A stretch of DNA of 64,000 nt from Sphingomonas sp. Leaf407 (GTDB taxonomy: Bacteria; Pseudomonadota; Alphaproteobacteria; Sphingomonadales; Sphingomonadaceae): NCBI RefSeq assembly GCF_001425385.1, contig NZ_LMQO01000001.1, positions 496,001 through 560,000 of the forward strand. The letters run 5' to 3'. Of the stretch, positions 49,970 through 59,029 are shown in pieces. Under the pieces are notes generated by a model. That model did no database searches and was not told the DNA's origin. It worked only from the letters and a program-made list of their open reading frames with translations. How positions within the stretch are numbered: position 1 is the first letter of the stretch; every line of letters starts with the position of its first letter. The position numbers were made by a program, and so were the translations under genes.

Positions 49970-50925
49970 ACCCGCGCGACGCGGCATCCGCTTTCCTGAC
50001 CGCCGCTGGCTGGGGCGACGCGCGCGTCGTGCCGCTGGCGGTCGATGCGTCGTTCCGGCGCTATTACCGAGTCGAGGACGGTGCCCGTAGCGCGGTGCTG
50101 ATGGATGCGCCGCCACCCGAGGATACGCGCAAGTTCGCCACCATGGCGGCATGGCTGACCGACCGGGATTTTCCTGCCCCCGCTATCCTCGCCGACGATC
50201 CCGACGCCGGCTTCATGCTGGTCGAGGATTTCGGCGACGACCGGATGCGCGAGGCGCTCGACGTGGCCCCCGAGCGTGGGGGCGAACTCTATGCGGCGGC
50301 GGTCGATCAGTTGCTGCGGTTGCAGCAGCATGAGGCCGCGCCGGTTCCGCCCTACGACCGTGCCTTCATTCTGCGCGAAGCCGATCTGATGATCGAATGG
50401 TATTGCGGCGCGCTGAACCTGACCGTCGATGCGGCGGGGTATCGCGCGGCATGGGACCGCGCGTTCGACGCGATCGAGCCGATGCCGGTCACGACGGTCC
50501 TGCGCGACTATCATGCCGAAAATCTGATGCTGCTCGCCGACGATCGGCTCGGTCTGCTCGATTTTCAGGACGCGCTGGCGGGGCATCCCGCCTATGATCT
50601 GATGTCGTTGTTGCAGGACGCACGGCGCGACGTGAGCCCGGAAATCGAGACGGCGATGCTCGCGCGCTATCGCGCCGCGACCGGGGCGGGCGAGGGGTTC
50701 GACGTGGCCTATCACCTGTTCGGCGCGCAGCGGAACGCCAAGATTCTCGGCATCTTCACCCGGTTGTGGCGGCGCGACGGCAAGCTGCGCTATGGCGTGC
50801 TGTGCCCGCGCGTCTGGGCGTATCTGGAGCGCGATCTGCGGCATCCGGCGCTGGCAGACCTCACGCGCTGGTTCGACGACAATATCCCGGCAGACCGGCG
50901 CGGGAACCCACAGGAAATCGCATGA
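49954..50925 (+). CDS. amgK: Anomeric MurNAc/GlcNAc kinase AmgK
   Basis: The 323-aa protein belongs to the aminoglycoside phosphotransferase fold, with VLRDYHAENLML (catalytic loop) and GLLDFQDALAGHPAYDLMSLLQDARRDV (metal-binding). It lies directly before a murU-like gene. The AmgK-MurU pair recycles cell-wall MurNAc to UDP-MurNAc, bypassing de novo synthesis and giving intrinsic fosfomycin tolerance in organisms that have it. The start is taken at ATG 49954; a TTG four codons earlier is possible. Confidence 0.9.
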   Translation: MAADLNPRDAASAFLTAAGWGDARVVPLAVDASFRRYYRVEDGARSAVLMDAPPPEDTRKFATMAAWLTDRDFPAPAILADDPDAGFMLVEDFGDDRMREALDVAPERGGELYAAAVDQLLRLQQHEAAPVPPYDRAFILREADLMIEWYCGALNLTVDAAGYRAAWDRAFDAIEPMPVTTVLRDYHAENLMLLADDRLGLLDFQDALAGHPAYDLMSLLQDARRDVSPEIETAMLARYRAATGAGEGFDVAYHLFGAQRNAKILGIFTRLWRRDGKLRYGVLCPRVWAYLERDLRHPALADLTRWFDDNIPADRRGNPQEIA

Positions 50926-51677
50926 CTACCCTTCGTTCGATCCGCCCCAATCCGCAGGCAGCGGTGCCCGAAACCGCGATGGTGATGGCGGCGGGGCTGG
51001 GCAAGCGCATGCGCCCGCTCACCGCGATGCGACCCAAGCCGCTGGTCGAGGTGGCGGGCAAGCCGCTGATTGATCATGTGTTCGACCGGCTGCGCGGGGC
51101 GGGCGTGAAGCGTGCGGTGGTGAACGTCCATTACCTTGCCGATGCGATGGAAGCGCACCTGAAGCACCGGGTGAAGGGCATCGACATCGCGGTGTCCGAC
51201 GAGCGGGGCCGATTGCTGGAAACCGGCGGCGGGCTGGTGCAGGCGCGGGACCTCATCGGGGACAAGCCGTTCGTCTGCGTCAACAGCGACAATTTGTGGG
51301 TCGACGGGCCGATCGATTCGATCCGGCTGTTGAGCGCGCTGTGGGACGACGCGACGATGGATGCGCTGCTGCTGTTGGTGCCGCTGGCGCAGGCGCAGAG
51401 CCATCGCGGGCAGGGCGATTTTCACCTCGACGCGCTGGGGCGGATCACCGGGCGGCGCAAGCCGGGGCGGCTGGCGCCGTTCGTGTTCACGGGCGTGCAG
51501 ATATTGTCGCCGCGGGTGATCGCCGACTGGCCCGAAGGGGCGTTCTCGACCAACCTGTTCTGGAACCGCGCAATCGAGGCGGGCCGCGCGTTCGGCGCGG
51601 TGCATCAGGGGCTGTGGTTCGACGTCGGTACGCCGGCGGCGATCCCGTACACCGAAGCGGTGTTGGCTGATGGCTGA
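50922..51677 (+). CDS. murU: N-acetylmuramate alpha-1-phosphate uridylyltransferase MurU
   Basis: The 251-aa nucleotidyltransferase starts with the sugar-nucleotide signature AMVMAAGLGKRMRPLT, followed by RPKPLVEVAGKPLIDH, VNVHYLAD, SDERGRLLETGGG and VCVNSDNLW. It overlaps amgK by four bases (ATGA). MurU converts MurNAc-1-phosphate to UDP-MurNAc. The pairing with amgK is the main support over other NTP-transferases. Confidence 0.92.
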   Translation: MTTLRSIRPNPQAAVPETAMVMAAGLGKRMRPLTAMRPKPLVEVAGKPLIDHVFDRLRGAGVKRAVVNVHYLADAMEAHLKHRVKGIDIAVSDERGRLLETGGGLVQARDLIGDKPFVCVNSDNLWVDGPIDSIRLLSALWDDATMDALLLLVPLAQAQSHRGQGDFHLDALGRITGRRKPGRLAPFVFTGVQILSPRVIADWPEGAFSTNLFWNRAIEAGRAFGAVHQGLWFDVGTPAAIPYTEAVLADG

Positions 51678-54639
51678 GGCGAAGCGCCTCAACCTCTATA
51701 CCATCCCGATCCACCGGGCATTCGCCGATGCGCTGGCGGTCGGGCTGATCCGGCGGTTCGGCGGCGACCGGATGCGGCTGGCGCAGGGCGTGGTGCTGGT
51801 GCCGACCAACCGTGCCAAGCGGACGGTGCAGGAAGCATTCGTCCGCGCCAGTGGCGGCGGGTTGCTGCTCCCCCGACTGGTCGCGATCGGCGACCCCGAA
51901 GTCGAGGAAGCCGCCGGGGCCTTCGCCGATCCGGCCGACGCGCCCGAACCGGTGCCGCCCGCCGTCGATCCGCTGGCACGGCGGATGATCCTCGCCCGGC
52001 TGGTCAGCGAGGAGCGGACGCGCGCCGGTCGCCCGGTCGACGGGGCGGAGGCGATGCGGCTGGCGGGCGATCTCGCCAACACGCTCGACCAGTTGCTGGT
52101 CGAGGAAGTCGATCCGGCGCGGCTGGCCACGCTCGACGTCGATGAATCGCTGTCGGCGCATTGGGAACGCTCGCTCGAACTGTTCCGCATCGTGCTCGAT
52201 CGCTGGCCGCACGAACTGGCGGCGCTGGGGCAGATCGACATGGCCGAGCGGCGCACGCTGCTCTTGCGGCGGTTGTGCGCCCGCTGGACCGCCACGCCGC
52301 CGCGCGGGTTCGTGTGTTCGGCGGGCATCACCACCAATGCCCCCGCCGTGGCGCAGTTGCTGCGCTGTATCGCGGGGATGGAGCGCGGCATGGTGGTGCT
52401 GCCCGGCCTCGATACCGCGATGGACGACGGCGAATGGGCGTCGCTCGGGCCGCATGAACCCGATCCGGTGACGGGGCGGCGCAAGCGATCGATCGAGACG
52501 CATCCGCAGTTTCACCTGAAGCTGCTGCTCGACCGGATGCGGGTCGGCCGGCACGAATTCCTGCGCTGGCAGGCGGCGAGCGAGCATGACGCGACACCGA
52601 CGCGCAGCCGGGCGATCGCCACCGCGCTGGCCCCGGCCGATCGTACCCACCACTGGATCGACGTACCGCCCGCCGACCGGCGGCTGTCGGGGGTGCGGAT
52701 GGTCGAACTCGCCACCCCGGCCGAGGAAGCACAGGCGATTGCCATCGCGCTGCGCGAGGCATTGGAGACGCCGGCGCGCACCGCCGCGCTGGTGACGCCC
52801 GACCGGACGCTGGCGCGCCGGGTGGCGGCGCATATGGCGCGGTGGGACATCGCGATCGACGATTCGGCGGGGCAGCCGCTGTCGCTGATGGCGCCGGGCA
52901 CGCTGCTGCTGGCGCTGGTCGAGGCGGCGACGCAGGGGTTCGCGCCGGTCGCGCTGCTGGCGCTGCTCAAGCATCCGCTGGTGCGGCAGGACGGCGACCG
53001 GATCGGCTGGCTCGACGGGGTGCGACGGCTCGACCGGGCACTCAGGGGGCCGCGCCCGGCGGCGGGACTGGCGGGCATCGACCGGCATCTGAGCGAGGGC
53101 GATCCGCGCGACGCGGCGATCCGCGCGGCGGCGCTGCCGTTCTGGGAAGAGGCGCGGGTGTTGCTGACGCCCTTGGCGCGCGCCTTTGCCGGTGGTCCGC
53201 AGCCGCTGGCCGATCTGCTGGCGCTGGTGCGCGAGAGCGCGACCGCGCTGGCGGGCGATGCGGCGTGGCGGCGGCCCGAAGGGCGCGGCGCGGCGGAACG
53301 CATCGCCGAGCTGGAGGCGCAGGCGTCGCTCGGGCCGCCGGTGATCGATCCGGCGGCGTTGCCGATGTTGCTGCGACTGTTGCTGGACGAGGTGGCGGTA
53401 CGGCCGGCGCAGGGCGCGCATCCCCGGCTGGCGATCCTCGGGCTGCTCGAAGCGCGGTTGCAGAGCGCCGACCTGATGATCCTGGGCGGGTTGAACGAAG
53501 GGGTGTGGCCCGCGCTGCCCGCGCCCGATCCGTGGCTGGCACCGCGTATCCGCCAGGAACTGGGGCTGGCCGGCCTCGATCGGCGGATCGGGCTGTCGGC
53601 GTTCGATTTCGCGGCGGCGCTGGGCGGGCGCGAGGTGGTGCTGACGCGGGCGGCGCGCGATGCGACTGCGCCGACGATCGCGTCGCGGCTGTGGCTGCGG
53701 TTGCAGGCGCTCGACGACGGGCTGGAGCGTGCGGCCGCGTTGCGCGACTGGGCGCGGGCGATCGATACGCCGGCGGCGTTCGCCGCCGCTCTCCGGCCGG
53801 CGCCACGGCCGCCGGTGGCGCTGAGGCCCCGGCGGATTTCGGTGACGGAAGTGGACCGGCTGAAGGCCGATCCGTACGCCTTTTATGCGCGGCGGATGTT
53901 GCGGCTGGTGCCGCTAGACGCGGTCGATGCCGATCCGAGCGCGGCGTGGCGCGGCACGGCGGTGCATGGCGTGCTGGAGCATTGGGCGGTCGAGGACGGG
54001 CTGGACCCGGTGAAGCTGGGGCGCAGGCTGGACGCGCTGCGCGACGATCCGCGCACCCATCCGCTGTTGCGTGCCTTGTGGGTGCCACGGTTGCGCGAAG
54101 CGATCGACTGGGTGGCGGCGTTCACCCACGAGAAGCTGGCCGAGGGGCGCAGCGTCATCGGTGTCGAGGCGGCGGGCCGGCTGGAGATCGCCGGGGTGGA
54201 GCTGACCGGCAAGGCCGACCGGATCGACCGGGCGGCGGACGGAACGCTGGCGATCATCGACTACAAGACCGGCAAGGCCCCGAGCGCGAAGGCAGTAGCG
54301 GCAGGATACAGCCTGCAACTGGGGCTGTTGGGGTTGATGGCCGAGCGCGGGGCGTTTCCGCGGATCACGGGCACGGCGGCGGCGTTCGAATATTGGTCGC
54401 TGACCAAGGACAAGGACCGGTTCGGCAAGATGGCGACCCCGGTATCGGCCGATGGATCGGGCGGCAGGAAGGTGGCGACCGCGGACTTCGTTGCCCTCGC
54501 CAAACGCCATTTCGAGGAAGCGGTCGGCCGTTTCCTGACCGGTGACGAGGCGTTCGTCGCCAAGCTGGTCCCCGAACACGCCCCCTATGCCGAGTATGAC
54601 CAGTTGATGCGTCGTGACGAATGGTATGGCCGTGAGTGA
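51670..54639 (+). CDS. addB: Double-strand break repair protein AddB
   Basis: The 989-aa protein is the alphaproteobacterial AddB: a helicase-like, partly degenerate N-terminal body and a C-terminal RecB-type nuclease domain with GKADRIDRAADGTLAIIDYKTGKAPSAKA and QLGLLGLM (PD-(D/E)XK core). With AddA it resects DNA ends and loads RecA after Chi-like sites. It overlaps murU by eight bases and addA by 14 bases, so the complex is made from one transcript. Confidence 0.95.
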   Translation: MAEAKRLNLYTIPIHRAFADALAVGLIRRFGGDRMRLAQGVVLVPTNRAKRTVQEAFVRASGGGLLLPRLVAIGDPEVEEAAGAFADPADAPEPVPPAVDPLARRMILARLVSEERTRAGRPVDGAEAMRLAGDLANTLDQLLVEEVDPARLATLDVDESLSAHWERSLELFRIVLDRWPHELAALGQIDMAERRTLLLRRLCARWTATPPRGFVCSAGITTNAPAVAQLLRCIAGMERGMVVLPGLDTAMDDGEWASLGPHEPDPVTGRRKRSIETHPQFHLKLLLDRMRVGRHEFLRWQAASEHDATPTRSRAIATALAPADRTHHWIDVPPADRRLSGVRMVELATPAEEAQAIAIALREALETPARTAALVTPDRTLARRVAAHMARWDIAIDDSAGQPLSLMAPGTLLLALVEAATQGFAPVALLALLKHPLVRQDGDRIGWLDGVRRLDRALRGPRPAAGLAGIDRHLSEGDPRDAAIRAAALPFWEEARVLLTPLARAFAGGPQPLADLLALVRESATALAGDAAWRRPEGRGAAERIAELEAQASLGPPVIDPAALPMLLRLLLDEVAVRPAQGAHPRLAILGLLEARLQSADLMILGGLNEGVWPALPAPDPWLAPRIRQELGLAGLDRRIGLSAFDFAAALGGREVVLTRAARDATAPTIASRLWLRLQALDDGLERAAALRDWARAIDTPAAFAAALRPAPRPPVALRPRRISVTEVDRLKADPYAFYARRMLRLVPLDAVDADPSAAWRGTAVHGVLEHWAVEDGLDPVKLGRRLDALRDDPRTHPLLRALWVPRLREAIDWVAAFTHEKLAEGRSVIGVEAAGRLEIAGVELTGKADRIDRAADGTLAIIDYKTGKAPSAKAVAAGYSLQLGLLGLMAERGAFPRITGTAAAFEYWSLTKDKDRFGKMATPVSADGSGGRKVATADFVALAKRHFEEAVGRFLTGDEAFVAKLVPEHAPYAEYDQLMRRDEWYGRE

Positions 54640-57600
54640 GGTAAAGGCGCTCCAGCGTCTGAAGGACGATCAGGCGGCGGCGAGCGATCCGCATCGCCAT
54701 GTGTGGCTCTCCGCCTCGGCGGGGACCGGCAAGACGCACGTCCTGTCGGCGCGGGTGTTCCGGCTGCTGTTGCGCGGCGTCGATCCCGCCGCGATCCTGT
54801 GTCTGACCTTTACCAAGGCGGGCGCGGCCGAGATGGCCGAGCGGATTTCCTCGCGCCTCGCCCGCTGGGTACGGTTGCCGCGCGAGGAATTGAAGTTCGA
54901 TCTGTTCGCGCTGGGCGAGGATGTGAACGACGACGCGCTGATCGCGCGCGCGCGGACGCTGTTCGCGCGGGTGCTCGATGCGCCGGGCGGCGGCGTGCGG
55001 ATCCAGACGATCCACGGCTTCTGCCAGAGCCTGCTCGCCGGCTTCCCGGTCGAGGCGGGGCTGGTGCCGGGCTTCCGTCCGCTGGAGGCGCGCGAGGAAG
55101 CGGGCATGGCGCGCGAGGCGCTGGCCGAACTGCTGGTCGCCGAACAGCGCGGCGGATCGACGCGGATCGGCGATGCGATCGCCGCGATGAGCCTGCGCAT
55201 GGGCGAGGGCGCGGCCGAGACGTACTTACGCGAATGTGCGAGGCAACCGCAGGCGATGGCGGAACTGCCGAGCGGCATCCAGCCGTTCCTGCGCCGCGCG
55301 TTCGACCTGCCGATGGGCGACATCGAGCAGGTGATCGCGAGCGAATGCAGCGACGACGCCTTCGATACCGATGCGCTCGAACGGCTTGCCGCCGCCAACC
55401 GGGCATGGGGAACGCCGACCGGGACGAAACTGTCCGGCGCGATCCTGGGCTGGCTGGCGTCGACGCCGCACGACCGTTCGCGGCGACTGGACGAGGTCCG
55501 CGCGATGTTCTTCACCCAGAAGGATACGCTGAAAGTCGCCAAGCCCAAGGTGCTGGCCGCCGAACCCGATCACAACGAACTGGCGACCGGGGTGGGGACG
55601 CGCGCCGCCGAACTGATCGCGCTGCGGGGCCAGGCGGGCTATGCCGATGCGCTGGCCGGCGCGCTGGAGGCGGGGCGGGCCTATGCCGATGCCTATGCCC
55701 GCGCCAAGCGCCGGGTCGGCGGGGTCGATTTCGACGACCTTATCCGCGAGACGTTGAAGCTGCTGGCGCAACCCGGCATCGGCGAGTGGGTGCGCTTCAA
55801 GCTCGACCAGACGACCGAACATGTCCTGATCGACGAGGCGCAGGACACCAATCCCCAGCAATGGGCGATCGTCCGGTCGCTGGTGGAGGAATATTTCAGC
55901 GGCGACGCGGTGCGCGCGGCGGGGATGCGGACGCTATTCGTCGTCGGCGATTACAAACAGGCGATCTTCGGTTTCCAGGGCACCGACCCGATCTTCTTCG
56001 AGGCGGCGCACCGCGACTTCACCCGCCGTGCCGAACTGCCGCCGGGCTATCATGGCGCTGCCCGCGAGCTGGATACGCTGTCGCTGACGCACAGCTTCCG
56101 CACGACGCGGCCGGTGCTGGAATTCGTCGACGCGGCGATTGCCGCCTTGCCGGGCAACGGCATGGGGATCGACCGGCCAGAGGCGCACGCCAGCGAAGTG
56201 CCGGGGCCGGGCAGCGTAACGCTGTGGGCGCCGACCGTGGTCGAGGCGGCGGGAGACGACGAGGAAGGCTGGATCGACGATTCGACCCGCGTCATTGCCC
56301 GCGACATCGCGCGGGCGATCAAGGGCTGGATCGGCACGCTGCCGCTGGCGTCGAAAGGGCGGATGCTGGAGGCGGGCGACGTGATGGTGCTGGTGAAGCG
56401 CCGCGGCGACCTCGCCTCGCTGATCGTCGCGCGCCTGTATGCCGAGGGAGTGCCGGTGGCGGGCGTCGACCGGCTGCGGCTCGACGCGCCGCTGGCGGTG
56501 CAGGATCTGCTGGCGGCGATCCGCTTCGCGCTCCAGCCCGACGACGACCTTAGTCTCGCCAATTTGCTGGTGTCGCCGCTGATCGGCTGGACGCAGGAGC
56601 AGTTGCTGGCCGGCGCGCTGCGCGAGGGCGGGAGCCTGTGGCGGCACCTGCGCCAGCGCGACAGCGAGGCGGTCGAGCCGTTGTCGCGCATCCTGCGCCG
56701 TGCCGATTTCACCACGCCCTATCGCTTCCTCGAGGAAATCCTGTCGGGCGAGCTGGACGGGCGGCGGCGGCTGGTCGCGCGGCTGGGCGCGGAAGCGCAC
56801 GACCCGATCGACGAATTGCTCAATGCCGCGCTGTCATTCGAGGCGGTGGCGACGCCGTCGCTGCAACGCTTCGTCGAATGGTTCGACCGGGGCGAGGTGG
56901 AGATCAAGCGCGACGCAGGTGCGGCGGGCGGCGCGGTGCGGGTAATGACCGCGCATGGCTCCAAGGGGTTGCAGGCACCGCTGGTGTTGCTGGCGGATGC
57001 CGCGATCGATCCCGCCAAAAGTCGGCGCGACATCATCCGTTGGCGCCCTGATGGTCACGATGGCGAGGCGTTTCCGGTGTTTCGTCCGCGTCCCGCCGAA
57101 CTCGGCACGCCGGTCGACGATGCCGCTGCGGCGGTCGACGCGCGCGAGCTTCAGGAACATTGGCGGCTGTTCTATGTCGCGGCGACTCGTGCCGAGGAAC
57201 GGCTGGTGATCGCCGGCGCACCCTCGGCCCAATGCGCCGGCATTCCGCCGGCGCTCAGTTGGTACAGCGCGGCGGCGGCGGCATTCGATTCGCTGGGCGC
57301 GGCGGAGCAGGACGGCGAGCGGGTGTTCACCGGCACGCGCGACGAAGCGCCAGCCCCCGCGCGGCTGCGGCGTGCCGCGAGCCGGCCCGGCATGGCTGCC
57401 GTTCCCGACTGGCTGCATGTGCCCGCCCCGCGCGAGGCGCGGCCATCGCGCCCGCTGGCCCCGTCAGCGCTGGGCGAGGATGAGGTGGCCGATCCGCCGC
57501 CATCGGCGACGATGCGCGCGGCGGCGGAGCGCGGGCGGCTGCTCCACCAGTTGTTCGAACGCCTGCCCGACCTGCCGCGCGACGCGCGTGCCGATGCGGC

Positions 57601-58054
57601 CGAGCGCTGGCTGGCCGGGGCGGCGGGGGTGAGCGATGCCGGCCTGCGCCGACGGATGACGCGCGACGCGATGGCGATCCTCGACGATCCGCAGTTCGCC
57701 GACCTGTTCGGCCCCGATGCGCTGGCCGAAGCGCCGATCGCCGCCGCGTTGCCCGGCGGCGACGTGGTTGCCGGCACCGTCGACCGGCTGTGCATCGGCG
57801 ACACGCGGGTCCGCGTGGTCGATTTCAAGACCGGGCGGCGGGTGCCCGCGTCGATCGAGGACATTCCGGTCTATCATCTCAAGCAGATGGCGGCCTATGC
57901 CGCCGCGCTGACGGTGATCTTTCCCGACCATGCGATCGAGGCGGCGCTGCTCTACACCGCCGGGCCGACGATGTTCGTGTTGCCCGACGCGCTGCTTGCC
58001 CGTCACAAGCCGGGCTATCGCGCGGGGGAACAAAGCTACGCGGGCGAAGCTTGA
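54626..58054 (+). CDS. addA: Double-strand break repair helicase-nuclease AddA
   Basis: The 1142-aa UvrD/Rep-type helicase has Walker A SASAGTGKTHVL (residues 29-39), IQTIHGFCQSLL, the DEAQDTNPQQW Walker B, VVGDYKQAIFGFQGT, VMTAHGSKGLQAPLV and the C-terminal nuclease segment VAGTVDRLCIGDTRVRVVDFKTGRR. The start is ATG 54626; GTG at 54614 would add four residues. It is the partner of AddB. Confidence 0.95.
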   Translation: MAVSEVKALQRLKDDQAAASDPHRHVWLSASAGTGKTHVLSARVFRLLLRGVDPAAILCLTFTKAGAAEMAERISSRLARWVRLPREELKFDLFALGEDVNDDALIARARTLFARVLDAPGGGVRIQTIHGFCQSLLAGFPVEAGLVPGFRPLEAREEAGMAREALAELLVAEQRGGSTRIGDAIAAMSLRMGEGAAETYLRECARQPQAMAELPSGIQPFLRRAFDLPMGDIEQVIASECSDDAFDTDALERLAAANRAWGTPTGTKLSGAILGWLASTPHDRSRRLDEVRAMFFTQKDTLKVAKPKVLAAEPDHNELATGVGTRAAELIALRGQAGYADALAGALEAGRAYADAYARAKRRVGGVDFDDLIRETLKLLAQPGIGEWVRFKLDQTTEHVLIDEAQDTNPQQWAIVRSLVEEYFSGDAVRAAGMRTLFVVGDYKQAIFGFQGTDPIFFEAAHRDFTRRAELPPGYHGAARELDTLSLTHSFRTTRPVLEFVDAAIAALPGNGMGIDRPEAHASEVPGPGSVTLWAPTVVEAAGDDEEGWIDDSTRVIARDIARAIKGWIGTLPLASKGRMLEAGDVMVLVKRRGDLASLIVARLYAEGVPVAGVDRLRLDAPLAVQDLLAAIRFALQPDDDLSLANLLVSPLIGWTQEQLLAGALREGGSLWRHLRQRDSEAVEPLSRILRRADFTTPYRFLEEILSGELDGRRRLVARLGAEAHDPIDELLNAALSFEAVATPSLQRFVEWFDRGEVEIKRDAGAAGGAVRVMTAHGSKGLQAPLVLLADAAIDPAKSRRDIIRWRPDGHDGEAFPVFRPRPAELGTPVDDAAAAVDARELQEHWRLFYVAATRAEERLVIAGAPSAQCAGIPPALSWYSAAAAAFDSLGAAEQDGERVFTGTRDEAPAPARLRRAASRPGMAAVPDWLHVPAPREARPSRPLAPSALGEDEVADPPPSATMRAAAERGRLLHQLFERLPDLPRDARADAAERWLAGAAGVSDAGLRRRMTRDAMAILDDPQFADLFGPDALAEAPIAAALPGGDVVAGTVDRLCIGDTRVRVVDFKTGRRVPASIEDIPVYHLKQMAAYAAALTVIFPDHAIEAALLYTAGPTMFVLPDALLARHKPGYRAGEQSYAGEA

Positions 58055-58103
58055 GGTCGCACGCCGCCGCCCATAGATACGGGGTCAAGAAGGAGAATTT
58101 CCC

Positions 58104-58427
58104 ATGCCGACCAAGACCGTGACCGACACCAGCTTTTCCGCCGACGTGCTGCAATCCGACAAGCCGGTGCTGGTCGATTTCTGGGCGGACTGGTGCGGGC
58201 CGTGCAAGATGATCGCCCCGGCGCTCGAAGAGATCGCCGACGAACTGGGCGACAAGGTGACGATCGCCAAGGTCGACATCATGGCCAACCCCGAAATTGC
58301 CGGGTCGATGGGCGTCCAGTCGATTCCGCTGCTCAAGCTCTTCAAGAACGGCCAGCCGGTCGCCGACCTGCTCGGCGCGCGGCCCAAGAGCCAGTTGAAG
58401 GCGTGGCTCGAGGGTGAACTGGGCTGA
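58104..58427 (+). CDS. trxA: Thioredoxin
   Basis: The 107-aa protein has the WADWCGPCKM active site (Cys31, Cys34), KVDIMANPEIAGSMGVQSIPLLKLF with the cis-Pro, and the usual length. It reduces disulfides in the cytoplasm and can serve the free-Met-sulfoxide reductase in this window. AAGGAG precedes ATG 58104. The stop overlaps the start of the next gene (TGATG). Confidence 0.97.
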   Translation: MPTKTVTDTSFSADVLQSDKPVLVDFWADWCGPCKMIAPALEEIADELGDKVTIAKVDIMANPEIAGSMGVQSIPLLKLFKNGQPVADLLGARPKSQLKAWLEGELG

Positions 58428-59029
58428 TGACACGAAGGGCGAAGATCGGTTCCGCGATCTTCGCCCTTCTGGTTTTGGCGTGTCTGGTCGTGGCGTTGGC
58501 GTCACGAACCCAAAGGCCTTCGGTCAAAGCGCTGTACGACCGAAGCGTCCTGTTCCTGACCGGGAACGATCCTCTCACCAGATGTTGGAAACGCGAACGA
58601 GACGGCTCATTCGAATTTGACGCCTTCATCGGTGCCCGTCGCTGCTACGACTTCGCGCCGCCCAAATCCTATGATGGCATCTATATCGACGAGTTCGAGG
58701 GCCAGCGGTTTGTGCCGCAGGAAAGGCTGAACGGACGATATGACCAGGTTCCCCGAATCTGGTTCAGCATGGATGAACGGTCTGACCTTCGCATCGAACC
58801 GCTCGTCGGAATGCAGCGGACGGACAAAGGCGATGGCCGGACCCGGGTCTGGCGTGTTCGCTTTGTTGGTCGGGAACCCAAACGAACGGGACGCTATGGC
58901 CATATGGGCATGAGCCGTCGGATGGTGCTGATCGATCGACTGGTATCGGCCGATCAGCTCGCGACCTACGACGGCTATCTACCCGATGCCTTCGACCTAC
59001 GCACGATCAACTCCGGTAATCGGCGTTGA
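58427..59029 (+). CDS. Hypothetical membrane-anchored protein
   Basis: The 200-aa protein has one N-terminal membrane segment (AIFALLVLACLVVALAS, residues about 10-27) and a soluble remainder with two Cys (about residues 52 and 72) and many charged residues. No family is recognised. ATG 58427 overlaps the trxA stop. A 15-bp perfect hairpin (58434-58469) lies within its first codons. The 3' end overlaps argJ, which is convergent, by 23 nt. Codon use is less GC3-biased than for trxA, suggesting an accessory gene. Confidence 0.65.
   Translation: MTRRAKIGSAIFALLVLACLVVALASRTQRPSVKALYDRSVLFLTGNDPLTRCWKRERDGSFEFDAFIGARRCYDFAPPKSYDGIYIDEFEGQRFVPQERLNGRYDQVPRIWFSMDERSDLRIEPLVGMQRTDKGDGRTRVWRVRFVGREPKRTGRYGHMGMSRRMVLIDRLVSADQLATYDGYLPDAFDLRTINSGNRR
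58434..58469 (+). terminator. Terminator-like hairpin at the trxA end, inside the next gene
   Basis: GAAGGGCGAAGATCG (58434-58448) and CGATCTTCGCCCTTC (58455-58469) form a perfect 15-bp stem with a 6-nt loop, 7 nt after the trxA stop. It is followed by TGGTTTTGG, a weak T-rich tract. It overlaps codons 3-15 of the downstream gene. Confidence 0.65.
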
